NCBI GenBank assembly: GCA_964346395.1
Contig: CAYFUT010000025.1
Coordinates: 1 to 33,403 of the forward strand
Reading direction: 5' to 3'
Origin: CAYFUT01 sp964346395
GTDB lineage: Bacteria > Bacillota > Halanaerobiia > Halobacteroidales > Halobacteroidaceae
DNA length: 33,403 bases
Part shown: piece after piece, positions 25,041 to 32,558 of the stretch
Layout of the letters: every line of letters begins with the position of its first letter
Numbering within the stretch: the stretch's first letter is position 1
The notes under the pieces: generated by a model
Seen by the model: the letters and a program-made list of their open reading frames with translations, nothing else
What the model was told of the DNA's origin: nothing
Databases searched by the model: none
Position numbers and translations under genes: made by a program

Positions 25041-27296
25041 ATTGACATTGATTTTTGCTATGAGCGCCGGGATGAAGTTATTAAGTACGTTACTGAGAAG
25101 TACGGACAAGATCGGGTAGCCCAGATTATTACCTTTGGTACTATGGCCGCTAAGGGATCGATTCGGGATGTTGGTCGAGTCTTAGGAGTTAGCTATGATA
25201 AGGTTGATAAGATAGCTGAAGCAGTGCCCAATGAAATCGGGATTGGACTGAAAGAAGCTCTAGAAAAGTCAGATGACCTACAGGAAATGTATCAGTCAGA
25301 TTCGGAAGTAAAAGAGGTTCTTGATTATGCTGTGGAACTAGAAGGCCAATCGCGGCATGCTTCTACCCACGCAGCGGGAGTAGTAATTACGAAAGAGGAA
25401 CTGACCAATTATACCCCGCTCTACCAGAGTGATGGGGAAGTAACGACCCAGTACCCGATGGATGACCTGGAAGCTTTAGGTCTGCTGAAGATGGACTTTT
25501 TAGGCTTAAGAAACTTAACTATTATTGATAAAACTATCGATCGAGTAGCGGAAAATAAAGAGGAAGAAATTGTAGTAGAAGAGATTCCTTTTGATGATCC
25601 GCAGGTGTATGAGTTATTGAGCACCGGCCATACATTAGGAGCTTTTCAGCTAGAAAGCGACGGTATGCGGCGGCTGATTGCCAAGCTTGAGCCGGAGGAA
25701 ATTGAAGATATAGTTGCTCTGCTGGCTCTATATCGGCCGGGGCCGTTAGGCAGCGGAATGGTGGATGATTTTATTGCCCGCCGCCATGGGGAAGAAGAAA
25801 TCGAATATCCACATCCTGATTTAAAGGAACTCCTGGAACCGACATACGGGGTAATTCTCTATCAGGAGCAGGTAATGCAGATTGTCCAGAAAGTAGCCGG
25901 TTATTCCCTTGGTGGGGCTGATATCTTACGCCGAGCGATGGGGAAAAAGAAGTCTGAGTTAATGAAAAAACACCGTAAAATATTTATTGAAGGTAATTCT
26001 GAGATTCCAGGGGCAGTTAATAACGGATATTCCCGGGAGCTAGCAGAAGAATTGTTTGGATTGATTGAGTACTTCAGCGGCTACGGCTTCAATAAAGCCC
26101 ACAGTGCTTCTTATGCTCATGTATCTTACTATACGGCTTATTTAAAGACTCATTACCCAGTGGAATTTATGGCGGCACTGATGACCAGTCATATTGAAAA
26201 TGAGGATAAGATAGCGCAGTATATGCAGGAAGCAGAACGGATGGGGCTGGAAGTTCTGCCGCCGGATGTCAACACTAGCCAGTTTGGATTTACGGTGGTA
26301 GACGATAAAATTAGATTTGGCCTGCAGGGGATTAAACACGTCGGCCATAAAGCAATTGCTGAAATTATTTCGGCTCGGCAGGAGGAGCAGTTTGCTGATT
26401 TAATTGATTTCTGCCAGCAAGTAGATTTAGGCAAAGTCAATCAAACAGTAATTGAGTCGTTGATTAAAGCAGGGGCTTTTGATTTTACCGATTCCAACCG
26501 GGCTCAGATGCTGGAAGGCTTACCCCAGATTTTTGAGCAGGCGCGCAGATTACAAAAAGAACAGAGCGACGGTCAGCGGAGCTTTTTTGATCTGTTTGCT
26601 GACGAAGATGAATTCATGTCTAACCGGCAGGAACTGCCGGAGGTAGATGAATTTCCGCAGCAGAAACTGTTGGCCCTGGAAAAGGAAGTTATAGGGCTTT
26701 ATTTATCCGGTCATCCGCTAGAACAGGTACTACCTGCTTTACGAAAGCAGCGGACGAAGCCGCTTAAAGAGTTAAATTCAGCGGAAGAAAAGGTAATTGT
26801 AGGAGGAATTATTACTTTCAAACGAGAAATAGTAACTAAGAACCAGCGGCAGATGGCTTTTTTAACCTTAGAAGATGAGACAGAGGAAGCAGAAGTAGTG
26901 ATCTTTCCGGATACCTATCAGCGGACGGCTGATCTGCTGGAACAGGATGAACTAATTTTAGTGACTGGAAAAGGTGATCAGGAGGGAAAAGTAATTGCTA
27001 ATCAGATTACTGAATTAGCTTCTCAGTCTGAGGAGAAAGAGTCTGTTTCTCGGGCTGAAATTGATCAGTCAGCAGTAGTTCATTTACAATTACGGGAAGA
27101 AGAGCAGAAAAAATTAACTGAGTTAAAGCAAATTGTGACTAATAATCAAGGTTCGACCCCCATTTATTTGCATTTGGTGATCGGTTCGCAAAGAATAAGT
27201 ATTAAATTAAGTAGTAAGTATAATGTGCAACTAACTGATGATTTTAAGTCTCAACTGCAGAAGTTAGGAATAAAATATTATTACCCAGAAAGCTAA
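25041..27296 (+). CDS. dnaE: DNA polymerase III alpha subunit, 3' exon (residues 396-1146)
   Basis: It begins IDIDFCYERRDEV, so Asp397 and Asp399 of the joined protein are the two catalytic metal-binding aspartates (the PDxDxDF motif of C-family polymerases). The rest of the palm and fingers follow (ARHASTHAAGVVI-like SRHASTHAAG, ALYRPGPLGSGM, GYGFNKAHSASYA). A helix-hairpin-helix region comes next, then the OB fold (VIVGGIITFKREIVTKNQRQ, MAFLTLED). Translation starting inside the intron (ATG 24996) is open but would add 15 unrelated residues and lack the PHP domain. Splicing is therefore the reasonable reading. pgpA follows after 20 nt. Confidence 0.93.
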   Translation: MDIDFCYERRDEVIKYVTEKYGQDRVAQIITFGTMAAKGSIRDVGRVLGVSYDKVDKIAEAVPNEIGIGLKEALEKSDDLQEMYQSDSEVKEVLDYAVELEGQSRHASTHAAGVVITKEELTNYTPLYQSDGEVTTQYPMDDLEALGLLKMDFLGLRNLTIIDKTIDRVAENKEEEIVVEEIPFDDPQVYELLSTGHTLGAFQLESDGMRRLIAKLEPEEIEDIVALLALYRPGPLGSGMVDDFIARRHGEEEIEYPHPDLKELLEPTYGVILYQEQVMQIVQKVAGYSLGGADILRRAMGKKKSELMKKHRKIFIEGNSEIPGAVNNGYSRELAEELFGLIEYFSGYGFNKAHSASYAHVSYYTAYLKTHYPVEFMAALMTSHIENEDKIAQYMQEAERMGLEVLPPDVNTSQFGFTVVDDKIRFGLQGIKHVGHKAIAEIISARQEEQFADLIDFCQQVDLGKVNQTVIESLIKAGAFDFTDSNRAQMLEGLPQIFEQARRLQKEQSDGQRSFFDLFADEDEFMSNRQELPEVDEFPQQKLLALEKEVIGLYLSGHPLEQVLPALRKQRTKPLKELNSAEEKVIVGGIITFKREIVTKNQRQMAFLTLEDETEEAEVVIFPDTYQRTADLLEQDELILVTGKGDQEGKVIANQITELASQSEEKESVSRAEIDQSAVVHLQLREEEQKKLTELKQIVTNNQGSTPIYLHLVIGSQRISIKLSSKYNVQLTDDFKSQLQKLGIKYYYPES

Positions 27297-27316
27297 CTTG
27301 TAAGGAGGGAGTAGTA

Positions 27317-27835
27317 GTGAAATTAAAAGAAGAAACAATCGAAATGTTAAATGAACGCGGGGTTAGTATCGAGGAAATAGCGGAAGTAGTTTATAGATTA
27401 CAAAGCCCCTATAACGACGGTTTAACGCAAAAAGAATGTGTAGATGCGGTTTATCATGTGTTAGAGAAGCGAGAAGTGCAATATACTTTATTAACAGGGA
27501 TGACTTTGGATAAACTAGTTGAAGATGATGTAATTGAGGGCTCGTTAGCGAAACTGATTACCAGAGATGAACCGCTGTACGGGGTGGATGAAAGCCTGGC
27601 GCTAGCAATTGCCAATATTTACGGCAGTGTAGGATTTACCAGTTTCGGTTATCTAGATAAGGATAAAGCAGGTATTATGAAGGAACTAGATACTACTGAA
27701 GAAGAGATTAATACTTTTCTAGATGATCTAGTAGCTGGTGTTGCTTCGGCAGCTTCGGCGCGCATTGCCCATGAAAAAGAAGATGAACGGGCTGCAAGGC
27801 GGAAGGCAGCACAAGATGAACAGGAAGCGTCTTGA
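27317..27835 (+). CDS. pgpA: Phosphatidylglycerophosphatase A family protein (YutG-like)
   Basis: The 172-residue protein matches the YutG/PgpA family of Firmicutes (ERGVSIEEIAEVVYRLQ, LEKREVQYTLLTG, RDEPLYGVDESLALAIANIYGS, TFLDDLVAG). PgpA removes phosphate from phosphatidylglycerol phosphate to make phosphatidylglycerol. The C-terminus (about 150-172) is a charged helix rich in Ala, Arg and Glu. Unlike proteobacterial PgpA, no clear transmembrane helix is seen. It starts at GTG 27317 behind taaggaggg, 20 nt after dnaE, probably in the same transcript. Confidence 0.8.
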   Translation: MKLKEETIEMLNERGVSIEEIAEVVYRLQSPYNDGLTQKECVDAVYHVLEKREVQYTLLTGMTLDKLVEDDVIEGSLAKLITRDEPLYGVDESLALAIANIYGSVGFTSFGYLDKDKAGIMKELDTTEEEINTFLDDLVAGVASAASARIAHEKEDERAARRKAAQDEQEAS

Positions 27836-27869
27836 GGAACCAAAGGATATACAGTAAAACAGTAAAACT

Positions 27870-27907
27870 CAAACCCATAACTTCTATTAACCAATTATGG
27901 GCGTTTG
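27870..27907 (+). terminator. Hairpin after pgpA
   Basis: caaacccataa (27870-27880) pairs with ttatgggcgtttg (27895-27907) with a 2-nt bulge. The tail is only moderately T-rich. Confidence 0.5.
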
Positions 27908-27958
27908 CTTAAACTAAATTTTGTTAATAGCTAATATAAATCGTGCTGGAGGGGTAGC

Positions 27959-28756
27959 GTGCGAGAAAAGGATGATTCTCTATTTAATTTAAAAAAAGCG
28001 GCGGAACTATTTATAAAAGGGATTCCCATTGGGATGTCCAATACTCTGCCGGGAATTAGCGGTGGGACTATGGCTTTAGTGCTGGGAATTTATGAAACGC
28101 TAGTGACCGGCATCAAGCGGATTAAATTTAAAGTTTTAATTCCTATCTTTCTGGGAGCAGTGGTCGGGGTACTAGGTAGTGCTCAGGTTATTACTTCTAT
28201 TTTAGAAAGTTATCCTAATTTAATGAAGGCCTTTTTGTTGGGGCTGATTTTTGCTTCGAGCGGAGTAACTTTACAGCAGATAAAGAAAATCAATTGGACA
28301 GCTGTTTTGTTGAGTATCATTGGTTTTTCGCTGGCTTATTTTTTCTCTGTTGAAGTTACTGGCGCGCAGGTGGGCGGCAGTGTTTCAGCGGTAAGAAGTT
28401 TTTTTGGTGGGGCAGTTGGTAGTGTAGCCATGATTCTTCCGGGAGTTAGCGGTGGTACAATCTTAATTATGATGGGGCTGTACGAAGGAGTTCTGGCTGC
28501 GATTAACAGTTTTGAGTTTGCAGTCTTGATTCCTTTTGCCTTGGGAGTAGGGAGCGGCTTATTAGCCTTTTCCTGGCTTCTGTCTTATCTGCTGGCTGAC
28601 TATCGGTCGCGGCTGATGGCTTTTTTGACCGGATTAATTTTAGGCTCAATGCGGAGTGTGATTCCGGCTAATATTGGAGAGATTTTAGGGTTTGCAGCCG
28701 GATTTATAATTATTTATTTATTGGGCCGCTGGGAAAATTCGGGCGGAGAAGCTTGA
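27959..28756 (+). CDS. popT: DUF368 membrane protein, undecaprenyl-phosphate translocase (PopT) family
   Basis: The 265-residue polytopic membrane protein has an internal duplication. NTLPGISGGTMALVLGIYE (about residues 26-44) is echoed by MILPGVSGGTILIMMGLYE (about 156-174). These glycine-rich re-entrant motifs are typical of DUF368. Members including PopT recycle the lipid carrier undecaprenyl phosphate across the membrane for wall and surface polymer synthesis. It starts at GTG 27959 with ggagggg. The mtrB promoter overlaps its stop codon, so the trp unit begins immediately downstream. Confidence 0.85.
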   Translation: MREKDDSLFNLKKAAELFIKGIPIGMSNTLPGISGGTMALVLGIYETLVTGIKRIKFKVLIPIFLGAVVGVLGSAQVITSILESYPNLMKAFLLGLIFASSGVTLQQIKKINWTAVLLSIIGFSLAYFFSVEVTGAQVGGSVSAVRSFFGGAVGSVAMILPGVSGGTILIMMGLYEGVLAAINSFEFAVLIPFALGVGSGLLAFSWLLSYLLADYRSRLMAFLTGLILGSMRSVIPANIGEILGFAAGFIIIYLLGRWENSGGEA

Positions 28757-28781
28757 CAGCAGCTCTATTTTGAGATATTAT
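28753..28781 (+). promoter_or_regulatory. Promoter of mtrB and probably the trp operon
   Basis: A perfect -35 TTGACA (28753-28758), 17-bp spacer, and -10 TATTAT (28776-28781) place the start near 28788. I see no second promoter between mtrB and trpE, so trp transcription probably begins here and passes through mtrB and the attenuator. Confidence 0.8.
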
Positions 28782-28818
28782 AGTGAACAACTTAAGTTAA
28801 GATGATGAGGTGTAATAA

Positions 28819-29055
28819 ATGGAAGAGATGAGTGCAGAAGCTATGGCTAGTGGAGATTATATAGTAGTTAAAGCTCTGGAAGATGGAGTGACAATTATTG
28901 GTTTAACCCGGGGAAAACAGACTAAGTTTCACCATACAGAGAAGTTAGATGCGGGAGAAGTGATGATTGCTCAGTTTACTAAACATACTTCGGCAATTAA
29001 GATTGATGGGCAAGCCGAGATTATTACTGAACACGGAGAAGTTGAATCAGAATAG
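28819..29055 (+). CDS. mtrB: trp RNA-binding attenuation protein (TRAP)
   Basis: The 78-residue protein closely matches Bacillus TRAP over IVVKALEDGVTIIGLTRG, TKFHHTEKLDAGEVMIAQFT and HTSAIKI. TRAP forms an 11-subunit ring that binds tryptophan between subunits and then wraps RNA carrying (G/U)AG triplets. The Trp-pocket GLTRG and IAQFT..H segments are conserved. Of the RNA-contacting residues Lys37, Lys56 and Arg58 of the Bacillus protein, the two lysines are kept (Lys42, Lys61). The arginine is replaced by Asp63 (AIKIDG in place of AIKVRG). It starts at ATG 28819 behind gaggtg. The gene sits directly upstream of its presumed target, unlike B. subtilis. Confidence 0.93.
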   Translation: MEEMSAEAMASGDYIVVKALEDGVTIIGLTRGKQTKFHHTEKLDAGEVMIAQFTKHTSAIKIDGQAEIITEHGEVESE

Positions 29056-29085
29056 ATGAGAGTGCGAGCGGAAAACTTAATATTT

Positions 29086-29143
29086 TAGCTGAGATTAGTT
29101 GAGTTGAGTCTAGATGAGCCGAGAGGAGAAGAGCAAAGAAGAG
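29086..29143 (+). promoter_or_regulatory. TRAP-binding site: ten (G/U)AG triplets at 5-nt period
   Basis: Triplets TAG, GAG, TAG, GAG, GAG, TAG, GAG, GAG, GAG, GAG start at 29086 and every 5 nt to 29131, each separated by exactly 2 nt. The next positions in phase are AAG (29136) and GAG (29141). This is the ideal binding pattern for an 11-subunit TRAP ring and lies between mtrB and trpE, in the RNA leader. Confidence 0.95.
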
Positions 29144-29218
29144 TACTGCTTCCTATTTTTAGGGGAGGAGTGTATGTGTATTTTAGGCCATCAGACTCAA
29201 GTCTGGTGGTCTTTTTTT
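29107..29218 (+). terminator. trp attenuator: antiterminator and terminator
   Basis: The terminator stem pairs ggccatcagac (29186-29196) with gtctggtggtc (29201-29211) around tcaa, followed by seven T (29212-29218). The alternative antiterminator pairs agtctagatgagcc (29107-29120), within the TRAP triplets, with ggccatcagact (29186-29197) leaving two bulged A. TRAP binding would therefore free the terminator arm when tryptophan is plentiful. Confidence 0.9.
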
Positions 29219-29245
29219 AGTTTACAGTTGACAATTGACAGTTGA
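29174..29245 (+). CDS. Possible trp leader peptide with tandem Trp codons
   Basis: A 23-codon ORF (MCILGHQTQVWWSFFSLQLT then IDS) starts 3 nt after aggggaggag, a strong ribosome binding site. Codons 11-12 are TGG TGG and lie in the 3' arm of the terminator (29204-29209). Tandem Trp codons are the mark of leader peptides that sense charged tRNA-Trp. The Trp codons could also be a by-product of the terminator sequence. The ORF runs into the repeat at 29221. Expression is unproven. Confidence 0.5.
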   Translation: MCILGHQTQVWWSFFSLQLTIDS

Positions 29246-29385
29246 CAGTGAAGAGTCAACTTCTTTAAAAGCAAAAATTTAAAAACGATATTCATTTTAA
29301 AATTAAATCCGAATATTTGTCAGTAAATGTTGTATTTTTTTGAAGTTTAATTGTCAACTGTCAATTGTACCTTGTCAATTAGTTA
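29221..29385. repeat. Inverted-repeat spacer element (ttgacagt type), copy 2
   Basis: acaattgacagttgaca (29231-29247) is perfectly complementary to 29352-29368, with an AT-rich middle. It resembles the element at 6601-6762. It separates the attenuator from trpE and would be transcribed in the leader. Confidence 0.7.
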
Positions 29386-29409
29386 ATTATATGTTGGGAG
29401 GTTTTGTCA

Positions 29410-30906
29410 GTGTATCAGCCGAGTCGAGATGAGTTTGTAGAGTTGAGTCGAGAGGGGAATTTAGTTCCCGTTTATAAAGAGCTGCCGGCCGATTTAGAAA
29501 CGCCGGTGTCGGCTTTTATGAAGCTTAAAGATCAAGATTATTCTTATCTGTTGGAAAGTGTAGAACAGGGGCAAAAAATTGGGCGTTACTCCTTTATTGG
29601 GGTTGATTATCATGCTTTAATCAGCTGCCAAAACGGAGAATTAAAGGTTAGGAATGATCAGGGGGAGTTAGTTGAAACTAAGCCGACTGATGATCCCTTA
29701 GTCGGTTTACAACAGATGTTAGCTAGTTATGAGCCCGCCAAAATAGATGGGCTGCCGATGTTTCACGGGGGAGCAGTGGGGTATTTGGGATATGATGCCA
29801 TTCAATATTTTGAACCTGTGCCTCAGACTAATCCGGATGACCTAGATTTACCCGAAATGTTATTTATAATTAGTGATACTGTCTTGGTCTTTGATCATTT
29901 GCGGCATAATATTAAAGTGGTAACTAATGTAAGAGTAGGGGAGCACCCCGAAGCAGATTATCAGCGGGCTCAAGCCAAGATAGAGCAGGTGATTGAGCGG
30001 TTAGATAAGCCGCTGTCGGAAACAGATGCTCCGGCCGCCGGGCCAACTGAGTTGACCTACACATCAAATATGACCCGGTCTGAATTTACTACTAGTGTGC
30101 AGCAGGCTAAAGAGTATATCACCTGCGGAGATATTTTCCAGACGGTGTTATCCCAGCGGTTAGAAGTTCCGATTACAGCCGACGGATTTAGTATTTACCG
30201 TCAGTTGCGGCGCTTAAATCCTTCGCCTTATATGTATTATCTGGACTTTGCTGATTTTAAGTTAGTTGGTTCGTCGCCGGAACTGTTAGTTAGAGCGGAG
30301 GGAGAAAAAGTGGAAACGCGCCCGATTGCAGGTACCAGAAAGCGGGGGGCAGGGTCAGCGGAAGACCAAGAGTTGGCCCGAGAAATGCTGGCCGATGAAA
30401 AGGAAAGAGCAGAACATACAATGCTGGTTGATTTAGGGCGTAATGATATCGGCAAGGTAAGTGATTACGGCTCAGTAGAAGTGACAGAACTGATGGAGGT
30501 TGAATATTATTCCCACGTGATGCATCTGGTTTCTAATGTGGAAGGTCAGCTTGCTGCTGACGAAGATATTTACTCGGCGCTAGAAGCTTGCTTTCCGGCG
30601 GGCACGGTGTCGGGAGCACCGAAGATTAGAGCGATGGAAATCATAGATGAATTAGAAACGACCAACCGCGGCCCTTATGCTGGAAGTATCGGTTACTTTG
30701 GTTATTCAGGAAATTTAGATAGCTGTATTACGATTCGAACTATTATTACTACCGAAGAAAAGGCCTATGTACAGGCTGGGGCGGGAATAGTGGCTGATTC
30801 TGATCCGGAGGCTGAATATGAAGAAACCTTAAATAAAGCTCAAGCTCTGCTAGAAGCCGTGCGCCGAGCAGAAGGGAGTGAGACCCTTGATTTTAGTCCT
30901 CGATAA
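29410..30906 (+). CDS. trpE: Anthranilate synthase component I
   Basis: TrpE condenses chorismate and ammonia to anthranilate, the first step of tryptophan synthesis. The tryptophan feedback site is visible (YLLESVEQGQ, RYSFIG, and NPSPYMYYLDF). So is the chorismate-binding core (RPIAGTRKRG, DLGRNDIGKV, FPAGTVSGAPKIRAMEII, QAGAGIVADSDPE). About 498 residues, normal length. GTG 29410 lies 8 nt after gggagg. The in-frame TTG at 29404 is only 2 nt away from it, so GTG is preferred. The gene overlaps the start of trpG by 20 nt, indicating translational coupling. Its first codons carry GAG repeats (see 29421). Confidence 0.95.
   Translation: MYQPSRDEFVELSREGNLVPVYKELPADLETPVSAFMKLKDQDYSYLLESVEQGQKIGRYSFIGVDYHALISCQNGELKVRNDQGELVETKPTDDPLVGLQQMLASYEPAKIDGLPMFHGGAVGYLGYDAIQYFEPVPQTNPDDLDLPEMLFIISDTVLVFDHLRHNIKVVTNVRVGEHPEADYQRAQAKIEQVIERLDKPLSETDAPAAGPTELTYTSNMTRSEFTTSVQQAKEYITCGDIFQTVLSQRLEVPITADGFSIYRQLRRLNPSPYMYYLDFADFKLVGSSPELLVRAEGEKVETRPIAGTRKRGAGSAEDQELAREMLADEKERAEHTMLVDLGRNDIGKVSDYGSVEVTELMEVEYYSHVMHLVSNVEGQLAADEDIYSALEACFPAGTVSGAPKIRAMEIIDELETTNRGPYAGSIGYFGYSGNLDSCITIRTIITTEEKAYVQAGAGIVADSDPEAEYEETLNKAQALLEAVRRAEGSETLDFSPR
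29421..29452 (+). promoter_or_regulatory. Possible second TRAP site in the trpE start region
   Basis: Triplets GAG at 29421, 29426 and 29431, TAG at 29438, and GAG at 29445 and 29450 lie within codons 4-15 of trpE. Spacers are 2, 2, 4, 4 and 2 nt, less regular than the leader site. Bound TRAP here would hinder translation initiation. The codons fit Ser, Arg, Asp and Glu, so partial chance is possible. Confidence 0.5.
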
Positions 30907-31423
30907 TTATGATTCTTTTACTTATAATTTAGTGCAATTAATCGGTGCTCTTGATTATCAGGTGCAGGTAGAGCGGAATAATGAAGTAACAGTAGATGAA
31001 ATCAGGGATTTGGCGCCGGAAAAGATAGTTATTTCTCCGGGACCCGGCCGCCCAGAAGAGGCGGGCATCTCTCTGGCGGTAGTAGAAAAACTGGCTGGTG
31101 AGATACCTATTCTCGGTATCTGTTTAGGTTATCAGGTGTTAGGAGCTGCCTTCGGCGGCCGAATTAAACAGGCGCCGGAGTTAGTGCACGGTAAGACTAG
31201 CTGGATGAAAGCCGAGGATAAAAGTATTATGCAGGGATTGGATGAATTTAAAGCAACGCGTTATCATTCGCTGGTGATTGAGGAAGCCAGTTTAGCAGAT
31301 AGATTTGAAGTTATAGTTAGAACCAGTTCCGGTTTGCTGATGGGGATTGCTGATGAAGAAAGTCAGCTGTATGGATTACAGTTCCATCCGGAATCGATAA
31401 TGACAGAAAAAGGACAAGAAATT
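30887..31423 (+). CDS. trpG: Anthranilate synthase component II (glutamine amidotransferase), 3' end in a gap
   Basis: A class I glutaminase supplying ammonia to TrpE. It reads ILVLDNYDSFTYNL, SPGPGRP, the nucleophile Cys in GICLGYQVLG, and the catalytic His-Glu in LQFHPESIMT. The TTG at 30887, giving MILVLDNYDSF, matches the family N-terminus and lies 8 nt after gggag. The GTG at 30878 overlaps that site and is less likely. About 179 residues are visible of some 190-195. The apparent continuous frame into trpD exists only because the N-run is 100 long and is not evidence of a fusion. It may also serve folate synthesis (PabA role), as in Bacillus. Confidence 0.92.
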
Positions 31424-31523
31424 NNNNNNNNNNNNNNNNNNNNNNNNNNNNNNNNNNNNNNNNNNNNNNNNNNNNNNNNNNNNNNNNNNNNNNNNNNNNN
31501 NNNNNNNNNNNNNNNNNNNNNNN
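31424..31523. other. Assembly gap (100 N)
   Basis: Exactly 100 N, true size unknown, between trpG and trpD. It removes about 10-15 codons of trpG and any intergenic sequence. Confidence 0.98.
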
Positions 31524-31532
31524 TACAGGGGG

Positions 31533-31550
31533 TAGATGAGATGAGACGAG
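31533..31550 (+). promoter_or_regulatory. Short GAG-triplet run across the trpD start
   Basis: TAG (31533), GAG (31538), GAG (31543) and GAG (31548) are spaced exactly 2 nt apart and cover the trpD ATG at 31541. More may lie in the gap. Four triplets alone would bind TRAP weakly. Confidence 0.35.
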
Positions 31551-32557
31551 AATTTGAACAGGTGTTAGCAGGAGAGAGTTTATCAGTTGAGGAGAGTCAG
31601 GAAGTGATGGATGCGATTATGAGTGGAGAAGCAACTCCCGCCCAGATAGCTGGTTATTTAACAGCTCTGCGGATGAAAGGAGAGACAATTGAAGAGATTA
31701 CTGGGGCTGCCCAGGTAATGCGGGACAAAGCAGCGCCGATTACGACTAGTCAGGATAAATTAGTGGATGTCTGCGGAACCGGCGGGGATCAACTGGATAC
31801 TTTTAATATTTCAACAGCAACTTCCTTTGTAGTGGCAGCTGCTGGCTTACCGGTGGCAAAGCACGGTAATCGCTCGGTTTCCAGCCAGAGCGGTAGTGCT
31901 GATGTTTTGGAAGCACTAGGAGTTAATCTTGATTTAGAGCCGGAGGCAGTCGGCCGCTGTATTGAGGAAATTGGAATTGGCTTTTTATATGCGCCGCTGT
32001 TTCATCAAGCAATGAAGCATGCAATTGGTCCGCGCAAGGAATTAGGGGTTAGAACTATTTTTAATATGTTAGGTCCGCTGACGAATCCGGCCCGGGCCAA
32101 CATCCAGCTGTTGGGTGTCTATGACCCGGCATTGACGGAGCCGATTGCTCATGTGCTCAATAATTTAGGTGTAGAGGCGGCCTTTGTAGTTCACGGGTTA
32201 GCTGGTCTAGACGAATTATCGACGGTAGGTAAGACGAAGGTCAGTCAGCTGCAGAACGGGAAGGTAATTAATTATCAACTGCATCCTACTGATGTTGGTC
32301 TGCAGGAAGCTGCTCCTGAAGAGCTGGCCGGCGGAGATCCCGAAGAGAATGCGCAGATTATGCAGGATATTCTGGGGGGCAAGCGGGGAGCCAAGCGGGA
32401 TGTGGTATTGTTAAATGCAGCAGCAGCTCTGGTAGCCGGTGGAGAAGCTGAAGATTTAACAGCCGGAGTTGAACGGGCAGCAGAAGTAATTGATCAGGGA
32501 CTAGCGGAAGAAAAATTAAGTCAATTAATCCAGCTAACTAATCAAGGGAGCCACTGA
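31541..32557 (+). CDS. trpD: Anthranilate phosphoribosyltransferase
   Basis: This enzyme transfers the phosphoribosyl group of PRPP to anthranilate, the second step of the pathway. It has the PRPP-loop CGTGGDQLDTFNIST near residue 75, KHGNRSVSSQSGSADVLEALG, and LGPLTNPA. The 338-residue length is normal. ATG 31541 is behind acagggggt, and the first residues MRREFEQVLAGESL fit the family. trpC begins 1 nt after the stop, so the two are tightly coupled. Confidence 0.94.
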   Translation: MRREFEQVLAGESLSVEESQEVMDAIMSGEATPAQIAGYLTALRMKGETIEEITGAAQVMRDKAAPITTSQDKLVDVCGTGGDQLDTFNISTATSFVVAAAGLPVAKHGNRSVSSQSGSADVLEALGVNLDLEPEAVGRCIEEIGIGFLYAPLFHQAMKHAIGPRKELGVRTIFNMLGPLTNPARANIQLLGVYDPALTEPIAHVLNNLGVEAAFVVHGLAGLDELSTVGKTKVSQLQNGKVINYQLHPTDVGLQEAAPEELAGGDPEENAQIMQDILGGKRGAKRDVVLLNAAAALVAGGEAEDLTAGVERAAEVIDQGLAEEKLSQLIQLTNQGSH

Positions 32558-32558
32558 T

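Noticed and set aside
30851..30882. A TRAP site at the trpG start
   Set aside because: Only a few GAG/TAG triplets with irregular spacing; not distinguishable from coding sequence.
30887..32557. A TrpG-TrpD fusion protein, since one frame runs through both
   Set aside because: The frame passes through 100 N, a placeholder of unknown length. TrpG lacks only a short tail and TrpD has its own ATG and ribosome binding site at 31541.
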